DNA of 7,206 nucleotides from Candidatus Woesearchaeota archaeon (GCA_016203175.1 JACQNH010000002.1:1-7206); one strand, 5' to 3'; shown: positions 1-6,523, counted from the stretch's first letter. Made by a program: numbers and translations. The notes: a model not told the origin generated them from the sequence alone.

Positions 1-1
1 G

Positions 2-64
2 CATATGAGCCTTGATGGATTAACTCCTGCTGAAGTATATTTTGCATTTCATAAATTGTTTTAA
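2..64 (+). CDS. C-terminal end of an integrase-core (DDE) transposase, 5'-truncated by the window
   Basis: The frame enters from the left edge and ends at TAA (62-64). It reads HMSLDGLTPAEVYFAFHKLF. The H-M-S-L-D-x-L-T-P-A-E-V-Y-F pattern is the usual end of the retroviral-type integrase core of IS481/IS3-like transposases, just after the catalytic Glu helix. Only 20 residues are visible, so neither the IS family nor the integrity of the copy can be judged. The right end of the element should lie within bases 65-160; I cannot place its inverted repeat because the left end is outside the window. Confidence 0.7.
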   Translation, partial: HMSLDGLTPAEVYFAFHKLF

Positions 65-163
65 AGAAGGTTAAAATTAGAGAATAAAAAGGTGCCATAT
101 CTATTGGACTAGTGCATGGTTTTTATGATTTTTTAAGAAGATTTTCAATTTTCCCTCAGTCGA

Positions 164-171
164 TTATATTA
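164..171 (+). promoter_or_regulatory. TATA box for the lamin-tail protein gene
   Basis: TTATATTA lies about 27 bases (centre to A of ATG) before the start at 195. That is the archaeal TATA-to-transcription-start distance, so the mRNA would be leaderless. No Shine-Dalgarno site precedes this ATG, which agrees. Confidence 0.55.
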
Positions 172-194
172 AACACTTCTATATATTTATTTAA

Positions 195-1760
195 ATGAAA
201 AAATTAATATTGATATTTTTACTAATACCGGAGGTTTCAGCTTTAATAGTCACAGAATTCATGCCAAACCCGGAAGGTCCTGATGAAGACCTAGAATGGG
301 TAGAACTTTATAACTCTTTTAACTATTCAATAAACCTAGAAAATTTCTTCTTAAATGGAAAAAAATTACAAAGCATTAACCTAAATCCTGAAGAAACTTT
401 AATAATTGCAAGACAGCTTTTAGACAAGGATAATAACAATTTTAGTTTTGAAAAGCAGTATGGAAACAAAAATAATATCTTAGATGAGGAATTTAAAATT
501 ATAGAATCCTCTTTCACATTAAAAAATGGAGAGGGCACTATAAATCTAACAAATCTGTCTTATACAATATTTATTTCTTATGGAAAATCCCAAGAAGGTT
601 TTAGTTTTGTTAAAAATGACCTTAATTCAGAATTTATAATTTCAAATATTAAAAATGGAGAGCCTGGAAAGTTTACACCAGAAATAAAGGAAAATCCAAT
701 ACCTAATACAAACCAATCACAACCAATTAAATTAGAAATTACAGAGTTTATGCCAAACCCAGAAGGACCAGATGATGATAAACCCCCAAATGGTGAATGG
801 ATTTTAATAAAAAATAATGGTGAATTAATTGAAACAGATGGTTTTTATTTTGAAGATAATTCTAATGGTAGATTATTAATATCCCATACTAATGTAGATG
901 GAAATACCTTATTACAATCTGGAGCAATTTTAAAGGTTTATAGGGCAGCACAAGATTTTTCTTTAAACAATAATGGCGATGTCTTAAAATTAAAATCAAA
1001 AGATAATCAGTTAATAGACTTAGTTTCCTACACACATTCAACAGAAGGTATCTCTTGGATTAAATTGAATAGTTCTTGGGTATTAAATGAAAATTTTGAA
1101 GCAGAAGAAAAAGAAACTGAAAATTATATTAAAATAGAAAAAATTTATGGAAAAACAAATTTTGATAGCTTAGTATACATAAAATTAAATATTTACTATA
1201 AAAATTCGATAAATGGCGAAAATGATATAGTTTTACATATTGAAAATTTAACAGAAAAAATTAAATTACAACTATATTCAAAAAATATCAATTATTCAAT
1301 GCTTTTTCCAATTAAAATCCCTTCTAACTGCAACAATAATTTCAATGAAGGTAATTATTTGATTACTGCTTCAGGAATTTCCACTTTTGATAAAAAAAGA
1401 ATATTTGTTGAAAGCGATGAAAAATGCCAAGAAGTTATCAAGACTGCTTTAAAAGAAAAAACAGATGAAGCTGCAATCAAAACTACAACAACCACTATCT
1501 CTTTACCAGAAAAACCTGAATTAAATGAAGAAAAGGAAAATATTATAAATGAAAAAAAGCCAGTTTATGCAGCTAAAGAGACGCAAATTAGGTCTTATGC
1601 AGTGGTTTTATTTGTCGCTCTTTTGATATTAATAGCAGGTGCAATAATATATGGGAGATGGGAAAATACACACAAGGATAATCTTGGAAGTAGTTGGAGC
1701 TCCAAAAGATCACGTAGAAAAAACTATAGGTATGATTTTGGAGAATATAAGGAAGACTAA
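195..1760 (+). CDS. Exported, C-terminally anchored protein with two lamin-tail-like domains
   Basis: 521 residues. Residues 1-16 form a short signal peptide ending VSA. Two lamin-tail-like (LTD) beta-sandwich domains follow, about residues 17-165 and 180-310. Each opens with the same block, TEFMPNPEGPD (20-30 and 183-193), followed by E-W-(V/I)-x-(L/I), the typical LTD entry. The domains look like an internal duplication: bases 252-286 and 741-775 match at 30 of 35. Residues 311-425 form another beta-rich region with two Cys. A Thr-rich linker (about 430-435) leads to a membrane span (467-486) and a basic tail of 35 residues (KRSRRK at 504-509). In prokaryotes LTD domains occur mainly in exported proteins, so an outer-surface binding or structural role is likely; the ligand is unknown. 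The last 110 bases also encode the start of the next gene, so the tail may be a derived extension. The start is supported by the signal peptide and the upstream TATA box. Confidence 0.85.
   Translation: MKKLILIFLLIPEVSALIVTEFMPNPEGPDEDLEWVELYNSFNYSINLENFFLNGKKLQSINLNPEETLIIARQLLDKDNNNFSFEKQYGNKNNILDEEFKIIESSFTLKNGEGTINLTNLSYTIFISYGKSQEGFSFVKNDLNSEFIISNIKNGEPGKFTPEIKENPIPNTNQSQPIKLEITEFMPNPEGPDDDKPPNGEWILIKNNGELIETDGFYFEDNSNGRLLISHTNVDGNTLLQSGAILKVYRAAQDFSLNNNGDVLKLKSKDNQLIDLVSYTHSTEGISWIKLNSSWVLNENFEAEEKETENYIKIEKIYGKTNFDSLVYIKLNIYYKNSINGENDIVLHIENLTEKIKLQLYSKNINYSMLFPIKIPSNCNNNFNEGNYLITASGISTFDKKRIFVESDEKCQEVIKTALKEKTDEAAIKTTTTTISLPEKPELNEEKENIINEKKPVYAAKETQIRSYAVVLFVALLILIAGAIIYGRWENTHKDNLGSSWSSKRSRRKNYRYDFGEYKED
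1637..1641 (+). promoter_or_regulatory. Shine-Dalgarno-like site inside the upstream gene
   Basis: AGGTG matches the core of the archaeal anti-Shine-Dalgarno partner (GGAGGTGA) and lies 9 bases before the ATG at 1651, inside the coding sequence for the membrane span of the upstream protein. It supports starting the next gene at 1651 by internal or coupled initiation. Confidence 0.4.
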
Positions 1761-2055
1761 AGGTTGGGAAGTTGTTGACGAAACAATTGCTCCTGCAGAA
1801 CAAATAGAAAAATTATTTAGCTCTTTTGCAGAAGTAGAGATTAAATTCGAGTCTTTAGCACAAATTATAGGTTTTTGTTTTGATTTTATGCCTAGTTCAA
1901 TAGAAATTTTAGAGCCTTCTGAATTAAAAACAGATAACTTAAGTATGAATGGTTTGTTAAATGACTTAATTGCCAGATTGCACAGATATGATATGTTCTT
2001 AAAAAATTTACATGCAGAAAACATAAATTTAAAGCAAGAAAAAGAGAAAAAATAA
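1651..2055 (+). CDS. Conserved small archaeal protein of unknown function
   Basis: 134 residues, no signal peptide or membrane span, so cytoplasmic. The N-terminus (IHTRIILEVVGAPKDHVEKT, 6-25) and the later segment around SSFAEVEIKFESL (57-69) and F-x-x-MPSSIEILEP (78-89) recall a conserved hypothetical family of DPANN and related archaea. I recognise the pattern from memory and cannot assign a role. The predicted fold is alpha/beta, ending in a charged helix (about 102-134) that could form a coiled coil. The conserved N-terminus fixes the start at 1651, so the gene overlaps the end of the lamin-tail gene by 110 bases in the +1 frame. It is probably co-transcribed from the promoter near 164 and translated from the internal AGGTG site. 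It stops at TAA. Confidence 0.8.
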   Translation: MGDGKIHTRIILEVVGAPKDHVEKTIGMILENIRKTKGWEVVDETIAPAEQIEKLFSSFAEVEIKFESLAQIIGFCFDFMPSSIEILEPSELKTDNLSMNGLLNDLIARLHRYDMFLKNLHAENINLKQEKEKK

Positions 2056-2169
2056 TCTAGTTCTTTAAGCCCTTCAAAAAGTATACGATGGGGTAGTAAA
2101 GAAAAGTAAAAAACTATACGATAGTACCGTAAAATTTAGTAATTTAAAAAACTGTAAAAAAGAGAGATA
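2056..2169. other. Convergent intergenic region with a short direct repeat and T-tracts
   Basis: This stretch lies between the convergent ends at 2055 and 2170. The octamer TATACGAT occurs at 2082-2089 and again at 2115-2122, a spacing of 33, each followed by related GTA/TAA-rich sequence. Read on the minus strand, several T-runs of five to six (for example the complement of 2154-2159) follow the stop of the minus-strand gene and could act as an intrinsic archaeal oligo-T terminator. I see no gene here. Confidence 0.4.
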
Positions 2170-2886
2170 TTAATAAAGTTTACAACAACTTGCAAAAGCG
2201 GTACTAGCCCCAGTACCAACACAACCTCAACCATTACTTACCATGTAAGAAGCAATAACGTTTCCACTCGAAGAACAACCCCCACCAGTTGCTTGATAAT
2301 TGGACGAACAATATGCATAAGACCAAGCATATGCTGCTGCTGAAGTCCCTCCGGGTTGCCAACAATAAAGTTTAGAAAAAGGCGCCTTAGTTTGTACACT
2401 TCCATCAGAAAATTTAATGCTTGGTGCACTAATTGCTCCAGCACTTTGGATGCCTGTTGCTCCAACACTAACCCTATCAGCAGATACACTAGGAGCAATT
2501 GCATTTGGTAGAATAGTAGAAGAAGTGGGAATAGAAGAGGGACTCTTTTGGGATAAAATCAAACAATATTTCTCAACATATGCACTTCCACACAAGTCGG
2601 CAAATACATTATATGGTATAAGGCCACCCGTGTATGGGACTTTTGAACACGCAAGAGAAGGCGCAGATTTACAAAAGTCCATATCCCCTTCGCTTAGCTC
2701 AGGTAGAGATGGCAACGTAGAAAGCTCATTATCAGACAATATTTAAGTATACATACCAGTATAACTTTTACTGCCAACTAAAACAGCAGCTAAAGCAACA
2801 ATTAAAAATCCTATAAACAAATAATTAATTTTCTTTTCCGAAGTTTTCTTTTCTAAAGAAAAGCTCTCACCTTTTTTATTAAACAT
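2170..2886 (-). pseudogene. Broken membrane-anchored, fibre-like Cys-rich surface protein (in-frame TAA and TGA)
   Basis: One reading frame runs from ATG (2884-2886) to TAA (2170-2172), 239 codons, interrupted only by TAA at 2743-2745 (codon 48) and TGA at 2227-2229 (codon 220). Codons 22-42 encode a membrane span (from YLFIGF to GSKSY). After the first stop come a Cys-containing segment (codons 50-110), a fibre-like motif (GATGIQSAGAISAPSIKFSD, about codons 142-161) and a Cys-rich end: GGGCSSSGNVIASYMVSNG, the TGA, then GCVGTGASTAFASCCK. That end resembles the closing domain of many bacterial and archaeal adhesin or fibre-like proteins, in which Trp usually sits where TGA stands (TGG to TGA is one change). 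A strong TATA box remains upstream. TGA acts as a stop in two neighbouring genes, so decay is more likely than recoding; a sequencing error is also possible. The uninterrupted part is 2227-2739, with only a TTG as possible start. Confidence 0.75.
2760..2823 (-). repeat. Paralogous anchor-coding block, copy 1
   Basis: It aligns without gaps to 6881-6944 with 53 of 64 bases identical, including 18 identical bases in a row (AAATCCTATAAACAAATA at 2806-2823). It encodes the membrane anchor of the broken surface gene. It reflects shared descent of two coding regions rather than a mobile repeat. Confidence 0.7.
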
Positions 2887-2907
2887 AGAAATATCATAGT
2901 TTTAGGT

Positions 2908-2917
2908 TATATATATC
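2908..2917 (-). promoter_or_regulatory. TATA box for the broken surface-protein gene
   Basis: The minus strand reads ATATATATAA, centred about 26 bases before the ATG at 2886. Placement fits a leaderless archaeal transcript. The promoter appears intact although the gene behind it is interrupted. Confidence 0.55.
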
Positions 2918-2970
2918 TTACAATTTTTTAGTAGTAAATTTTTAAAAATTATCCAGATTTCTAATTATAA

Positions 2971-4188
2971 TTATTTTCTATACTTCTTATAAACCTCTTT
3001 CACGCTTTTAGGCTTATAAGGTCTTTTTCCAATACTATAAAAAATATAAACTATAATCCCTAAAATTAAAAATGCAACTATCAAATACCTCACATCAATA
3101 GGTTTTGCTTTCTTCTCAACTTTAGGTTTTACTAGTGGAGCTATTGGTAATTCTTCAATTTCAGGTTTCTTTTCAACCTCTTTTGTTACCTCACCTAAAA
3201 CATTTACATAGACCCCCATATTTGCACTCCCACTTTTATACAGAATATTCAAAAAACCATCATAAAATCCAGGAAAAGCATCTCTTTTTTTATTAATTTC
3301 TAGACTAACATAATACTCTTGATTTTTCAAAAGATTTCCAATGTCACTAATATTCAAATTAACAATCTCTTTAACATTTCCTGATAAAAAAACTTCAACA
3401 TCAGAAATATTATCTAAAGCTTCAAACTTCACAAAACCGCTTTTACTTTCCATAGACTTTATACTTACATTAATCATTTCACCTTTAGTTAAAAATTTAA
3501 TTAATTCTTTAGCTTCCTCAGGTTCTTCTATAATATGTTTAATCTCCTCTTTAGGCTTAATTTCTTTAATTTTACCCCCAATTACAGGAACTTTATACAA
3601 TTTAAATCCAGAATCAATCTCTAAATATTCTAAATCAAAATCAGATCTAATAACTTTATATATCAAATCCTTCTCTTCAAAATATCTTAATTCCAAAAAA
3701 TCTCTAAAAGCAATAGAAAAATTATTTTTTAATGGTTTTACATTTATTATTTGATTTGCTAAGTTACTTATACCTACCTTAAATTCTTTGTCTTCTATTC
3801 TTATTAATGGAGTTTTAATTCTTAACCCAGGATATTCGCTTATCGTGAAATTTTCTTCATAAACCAATTCTTTTAAAATCCCATTTATAATATGCTGGCT
3901 TTTTATAATTAATCTATACTCCCCCTTTACAAAATCAGTCGGGATATAAAAATAAATATATTCCTCACCATCTAATCTGCTGAATATAGGCCCAGGTGTA
4001 AACGTCGCATTATTTGGTCTGATAATGTAAATATTCTTAATCCTTGGTGCAATATTAAAAGAATATTCTGCTTGATAAGTTTCCCCAGGCGCTAAGTCTT
4101 TATAATAAGGTTCAAAATTTAAATGATTATCAGCATAAATATTAACAGAAAATATCAAAATCAAAAAAATCCATATTAGTGCTTTCAT
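2971..4188 (-). CDS. Exported tail-anchored protein of unknown function, second gene of the toroid operon
   Basis: 405 residues. Signal peptide about 1-19 (hydrophobic to NIYA). The ectodomain (20-360) is beta-rich and seems to hold two Ig-like sandwiches: residues 20-118, with LAPGETYQAEYSF typical of CARDB/NEW3-type Ig folds, and about 235-332, ending NMGVYVNVLG. Between them is a charged, helix-prone stretch (205-235). It contains no Cys. A Pro/Lys/Glu-rich stalk (335-365) leads to a membrane span (368-386) and a short basic tail (KRPYKPKSVKEVYKKYRK). I do not recognise a named family. The ATG shares bases with the TGA of the upstream gene (ATGA, 4185-4188), so the two are translationally coupled and their products probably act together at the cell surface. 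It ends with TAA; T-runs in the 80 bases that follow could end the transcript before the next promoter. Confidence 0.85.
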   Translation of the reverse strand: MKALIWIFLILIFSVNIYADNHLNFEPYYKDLAPGETYQAEYSFNIAPRIKNIYIIRPNNATFTPGPIFSRLDGEEYIYFYIPTDFVKGEYRLIIKSQHIINGILKELVYEENFTISEYPGLRIKTPLIRIEDKEFKVGISNLANQIINVKPLKNNFSIAFRDFLELRYFEEKDLIYKVIRSDFDLEYLEIDSGFKLYKVPVIGGKIKEIKPKEEIKHIIEEPEEAKELIKFLTKGEMINVSIKSMESKSGFVKFEALDNISDVEVFLSGNVKEIVNLNISDIGNLLKNQEYYVSLEINKKRDAFPGFYDGFLNILYKSGSANMGVYVNVLGEVTKEVEKKPEIEELPIAPLVKPKVEKKAKPIDVRYLIVAFLILGIIVYIFYSIGKRPYKPKSVKEVYKKYRK

Positions 4189-5825
4189 TTTTTTAATAAT
4201 TTCTTAGCTTCCTCTATGGACTTCTCTAACTCACTTTCAATTACAGTCTTCTTTTGTGGAACAGGTTTGAATAATTTTGCCCCAAAACTAGGCTTTTGTT
4301 CACCCTTTGCTTGTTTGCTTAATTGTGCAGTAAATGGTTTAAACTCAAATCTACCCACAGGTTTCTTTTCTTCCTTTTTGCCTTTAAATTTCTTATAACC
4401 AAAAAACCCTAAAATCACTAATAAGACAATAACAATAATTATAATTAAAGTTCCACCAATGCCTTTCTCTTCTTTAACCTCAGGTTCCCTTTCTACTTCT
4501 TCTTTGCCTTCAATACAATCACTAGGACAATTAATTTCATCCTCTCCAGCTTCTCTTTCGCATGTTCCATCATTATTACAAACTTCTACAACTCTACCCT
4601 CTTCTTTAGGCCTTTTTTCTTCAGGAGCTAAACAATCCCTAGGGCAAGTATCCTCATCCTCTCCTAATTCAGCCTCACAGACACCATCATTATCACAAGT
4701 TATCGGAGCTATAACTCCAAATGAAGGAATTTCAACAACAACCTCATCAGATAAAGCAAGTAAGGCTAAAGTAGTATCTAAAGTATTCCCATTCCAGCTC
4801 CCATCACTACTTTGTTTTCCCTTTAAAAATTCCTTAGTCTTTTGCACTTCACTCGAAGCCCCACCTTGCTCTAAAGCCAAAGCAGCAAATGCAGTTGTAC
4901 TCACACTATTATCAAATCCACCATTAACATTTTGTTTCTTTTTTAAATCATCCAAAAATCTATCTTCATCAGTAATTAAATATAACAAAGCTAAATGTAA
5001 TGGTGAATTTTTATCAAAATTCTGTTTCAAAAATGGTATAATATTAAAATCAGCATCAGCTTCTTTTAAACCCCAAGCAGCAAATAAACTCGAATCTAAA
5101 TTACAAGAAGCTTTGGAACTTACACCATAACAACCACTTTCAATCTTTATCTTTGCAATTTTAGAATTAAAACTCTCGCCTAAAAATATTTCATTGCCTT
5201 TTTTGAATATTGTTCCAATAATTGTCGAGCTAGTTACACTTGTGCAATCTATTTCTAAACTTATACCTGGAAAATTAGTTGCTAAACCTCCTTTTATACA
5301 ATTACTATTTAAATCCAAAAAATTTACATTTCCACAACTTGTAAATCTTCCTTCTTCAATTAAAAATGATTTCTTTTGGGTTTGTCCACTAATTTCAAAT
5401 GTTGCTGTACAATTCCCCTTTCCACTTGTTGCTACTTGTAATAATAATTGACTAGATCCTAAACCAGAAGACTGGGCATCTTTCAAAAACTTTACACCCT
5501 TTTCAACCTCTCTATTCAAATTTGTTAAAGCAATTATAGCAACAGCAGTATCCTTTATCCTACAACTACCAGATGGAAAACAACCTTGACTATCTTCTTT
5601 TGACTTTAAAAAATCAGCAGCCCTTTCTGCTTCTGTTCTACCCCCAATTTTGTTAAATAATAATGTTGCAAATCCAGTTTTAACGATATCTCCCTCTACG
5701 CTTCCATCACTCAGGGTTTTAGAAGCTATAAAATTAATCCCTTTTTGAGCATCAAAAGCAGCGAGAGCTATATTTGAGAATAACACAACAATCAAAATTA
5801 AGATTAAAAGCCTTTTATTCCTCAT
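4185..5825 (-). CDS. Exported alpha-toroid (prenyltransferase/squalene-oxidase repeat) protein with two Cys-rich motifs and a membrane anchor
   Basis: 546 residues. Signal peptide 1-22 (to ALA). Residues 25-120 and 240-360 carry helical repeats of the terpenoid cyclase/prenyltransferase toroid class, seen as QW-like blocks: FIASKTLSDGSVEGD (32-46), FLKSKEDSQGCF (72-83), LKKKQNVNGGFDN (294-306) and FLKGKQSSDGSWNG (333-346), each followed by a helix such as TTAFAALALEQ. A Cys-containing, beta-rich insert (about 124-240) splits the toroid. Two copies of a Cys motif follow, 377-398 and 416-437 (C-x-N-D-G-x-C-E then G-E-D-E-x-x-C-P-x-D-C), a probable disulphide and perhaps metal-binding module. 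The membrane span is 459-476, with a 70-residue charged cytoplasmic tail. I see no cyclase DxDD catalytic motif, so a binding role, as in complement/alpha-2-macroglobulin-type toroids, is likelier than terpene chemistry. The start is supported by the signal peptide and a GAGGT site. First gene of the operon with 2971-4188. Confidence 0.85.
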   Translation of the reverse strand: MRNKRLLILILIVVLFSNIALAAFDAQKGINFIASKTLSDGSVEGDIVKTGFATLLFNKIGGRTEAERAADFLKSKEDSQGCFPSGSCRIKDTAVAIIALTNLNREVEKGVKFLKDAQSSGLGSSQLLLQVATSGKGNCTATFEISGQTQKKSFLIEEGRFTSCGNVNFLDLNSNCIKGGLATNFPGISLEIDCTSVTSSTIIGTIFKKGNEIFLGESFNSKIAKIKIESGCYGVSSKASCNLDSSLFAAWGLKEADADFNIIPFLKQNFDKNSPLHLALLYLITDEDRFLDDLKKKQNVNGGFDNSVSTTAFAALALEQGGASSEVQKTKEFLKGKQSSDGSWNGNTLDTTLALLALSDEVVVEIPSFGVIAPITCDNDGVCEAELGEDEDTCPRDCLAPEEKRPKEEGRVVEVCNNDGTCEREAGEDEINCPSDCIEGKEEVEREPEVKEEKGIGGTLIIIIVIVLLVILGFFGYKKFKGKKEEKKPVGRFEFKPFTAQLSKQAKGEQKPSFGAKLFKPVPQKKTVIESELEKSIEEAKKLLKK

Positions 5826-5830
5826 TTTAA

Positions 5831-5835
5831 ACCTC
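5831..5835 (-). promoter_or_regulatory. Shine-Dalgarno site of the toroid operon
   Basis: The minus strand reads GAGGT, 5 bases before the ATG at 5825. It is the clearest ribosome-binding site in the window and fixes this start. It implies a short leader, unlike the leaderless genes around it. Confidence 0.6.
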
Positions 5836-5864
5836 TTTTCTTATTACATATTTAAAGAACATAG

Positions 5865-5872
5865 TTTATATA
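5865..5872. promoter_or_regulatory. Shared, two-way TATA box between the toroid operon and the kinase
   Basis: TTTATATA on the plus strand (TATATAAA on the minus) sits in the 72-base gap between divergent genes. On the plus strand its centre is about 29 bases before the kinase ATG (5898), giving a nearly leaderless mRNA. On the minus strand a start some 25 bases away, near 5843, would give a leader of about 18 bases that includes the GAGGT site. A second AT-box (TTTAAATAT on the minus strand, 5850-5858) is an alternative for the operon. Confidence 0.45.
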
Positions 5873-5883
5873 GTTTTCTGTAC

Positions 5884-5897
5884 TTTAAGGCCTTAAA
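5884..5897. promoter_or_regulatory. Perfect 14-base palindrome at the kinase start
   Basis: TTTAAGGCCTTAAA is its own reverse complement and ends directly at the ATG of the kinase gene, covering the expected transcription start. A dimeric repressor bound here would block initiation. This is a candidate operator only; no regulator is seen in the window. Confidence 0.3.
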
Positions 5898-6440
5898 ATG
5901 GAGTATTTAGCTAAAGGAAAAAGAAGTAAAGTATATTTAATTATTAAAAACAATAAAAAATTTGTTAAAAAATTCTCTAATGAGTCTTATATACAAAACG
6001 AAGTAAAATGGCTTAAATTTCTAAATAAATATAATATAGGTCCAAAATTAATAAGTTTTGATAATGAATCTTTAACAGAAGAGTATATAGAAGGGGAAAT
6101 AATTGAAGATTTCCTAAAAAGAGCTAAAAAATCAGAAATTAAAACAGTTTTGAAAAAAATTCTTCAACAATGTTATATACTAGACAAATTAAAAGTTAAT
6201 AAATTTGAATTAACTAACCCCTATAAACATATTATAATTAAAAACTTAAATCCAATAATGATAGACTTTGAAAGATGCAGATTTTCTTTAAAACCTAAAA
6301 ATGTTTCTCAATTTGTTGAATATATCTTAAGATTAAATATTTTTGATATTGATAAGTATAAAATAAGAAATTTAGTTAAAAAATATAAAAAAAGTTATAG
6401 TTTAAAGAGTTATAAGGAAATTTTAAAACATATTAAATGA
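5898..6440 (+). CDS. Predicted archaeal Ser/Thr protein kinase (COG2112-type)
   Basis: 180 residues, cytoplasmic, small for a kinase but close to the usual length of this archaeal family. The reduced kinase fold shows a glycine-poor nucleotide loop (LAKGKRSKVYLI, 4-15), a Lys-rich beta3 strand (FVKKF, 22-26), a helix-C Glu (NEVKWLKFLNKYNIGPKLI, 34-52), the hinge EEYIEGEII (61-69), and the segment NPYKHIIIKNLNPIMIDFER (107-126). The N/H-P-Y-K-H-I-I and I-D-F-E-R pair is, from memory, the signature of COG2112, with IDFE in place of DFG supplying the metal-binding Asp (D123). A canonical H-x-D catalytic loop is absent, as in the family pattern I recall. The substrate is unknown. Codon use is extremely A/T-biased (one 60-base row here has about 9 G/C). 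Start: TATA box and 14-base palindrome just upstream. It stops with TGA, and the frameshifted tail of the convergent gene runs into its last 31 bases. Confidence 0.8.
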   Translation: MEYLAKGKRSKVYLIIKNNKKFVKKFSNESYIQNEVKWLKFLNKYNIGPKLISFDNESLTEEYIEGEIIEDFLKRAKKSEIKTVLKKILQQCYILDKLKVNKFELTNPYKHIIIKNLNPIMIDFERCRFSLKPKNVSQFVEYILRLNIFDIDKYKIRNLVKKYKKSYSLKSYKEILKHIK

Positions 6441-6523
6441 ACTTGCACCATACAATTAGTCAGTTGTCCATTAACATGCACAACTCTCTCCCATCTACCC
6501 GAACAAAGAGAAACTTCCGCATT
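6413..6523 (-). other. Displaced C-terminal coding segment of the gene at 6495-6971
   Basis: Immediately after codon 149 (TGT, 6525-6527) of the adjacent minus-strand gene, the +1 frame reads NAEVSLCSGRWERVVHVNGQ, then LTNCMVQVHLI and a few more residues, to TAA at 6410-6412 (37 codons). It restores spaced Cys residues and a C-S-G-x-W motif that suit a disulphide-rich extracellular domain, unlike the short GSFSLFG end of the zero frame. It extends 31 bases into the 3' end of the convergent kinase gene, so the last residues may not be native. Confidence 0.5.

Noticed and set aside
65..194. Exact right inverted repeat of the IS element
   Set aside because: GGTGCCATATCTATTGG near 91-107 could belong to it, but the left end is not in the window and no pair can be tested.
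1588..2024. Minus-strand open frames opposite the lamin-tail end and the small conserved gene
   Set aside because: Mirror frames of real genes; no start signals or known motifs.
2227..2229. TGA decoded as Trp across this genome
   Set aside because: TGA closes the genes at 4185 and 6440 at sensible points (one overlaps the next ATG), and the same broken frame also has a TAA, which this idea cannot explain.
2227..2739. A separate 170-residue gene starting at TTG 2739
   Set aside because: The same frame continues upstream to a convincing anchor with its own ATG and TATA box, and downstream of the TGA to a natural C-terminus; a free-standing gene starting at TTG with no signal sequence is less likely than a broken longer gene.
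2417..2746. 109-codon plus-strand frame opposite the broken surface gene
   Set aside because: Antisense to clear fibre-like and Cys-rich coding sequence, with no signal of its own.
4459..5130. 223-codon open frame on the plus strand opposite the toroid gene
   Set aside because: It is a Ser/Leu-rich antisense shadow without recognisable domains or promoter; the minus-strand frame has a signal peptide, repeats and Cys motifs.
6495..6497. TAG read as pyrrolysine
   Set aside because: Read-through adds only seven codons before TAA, whereas the +1 frame gives a much better continuation.
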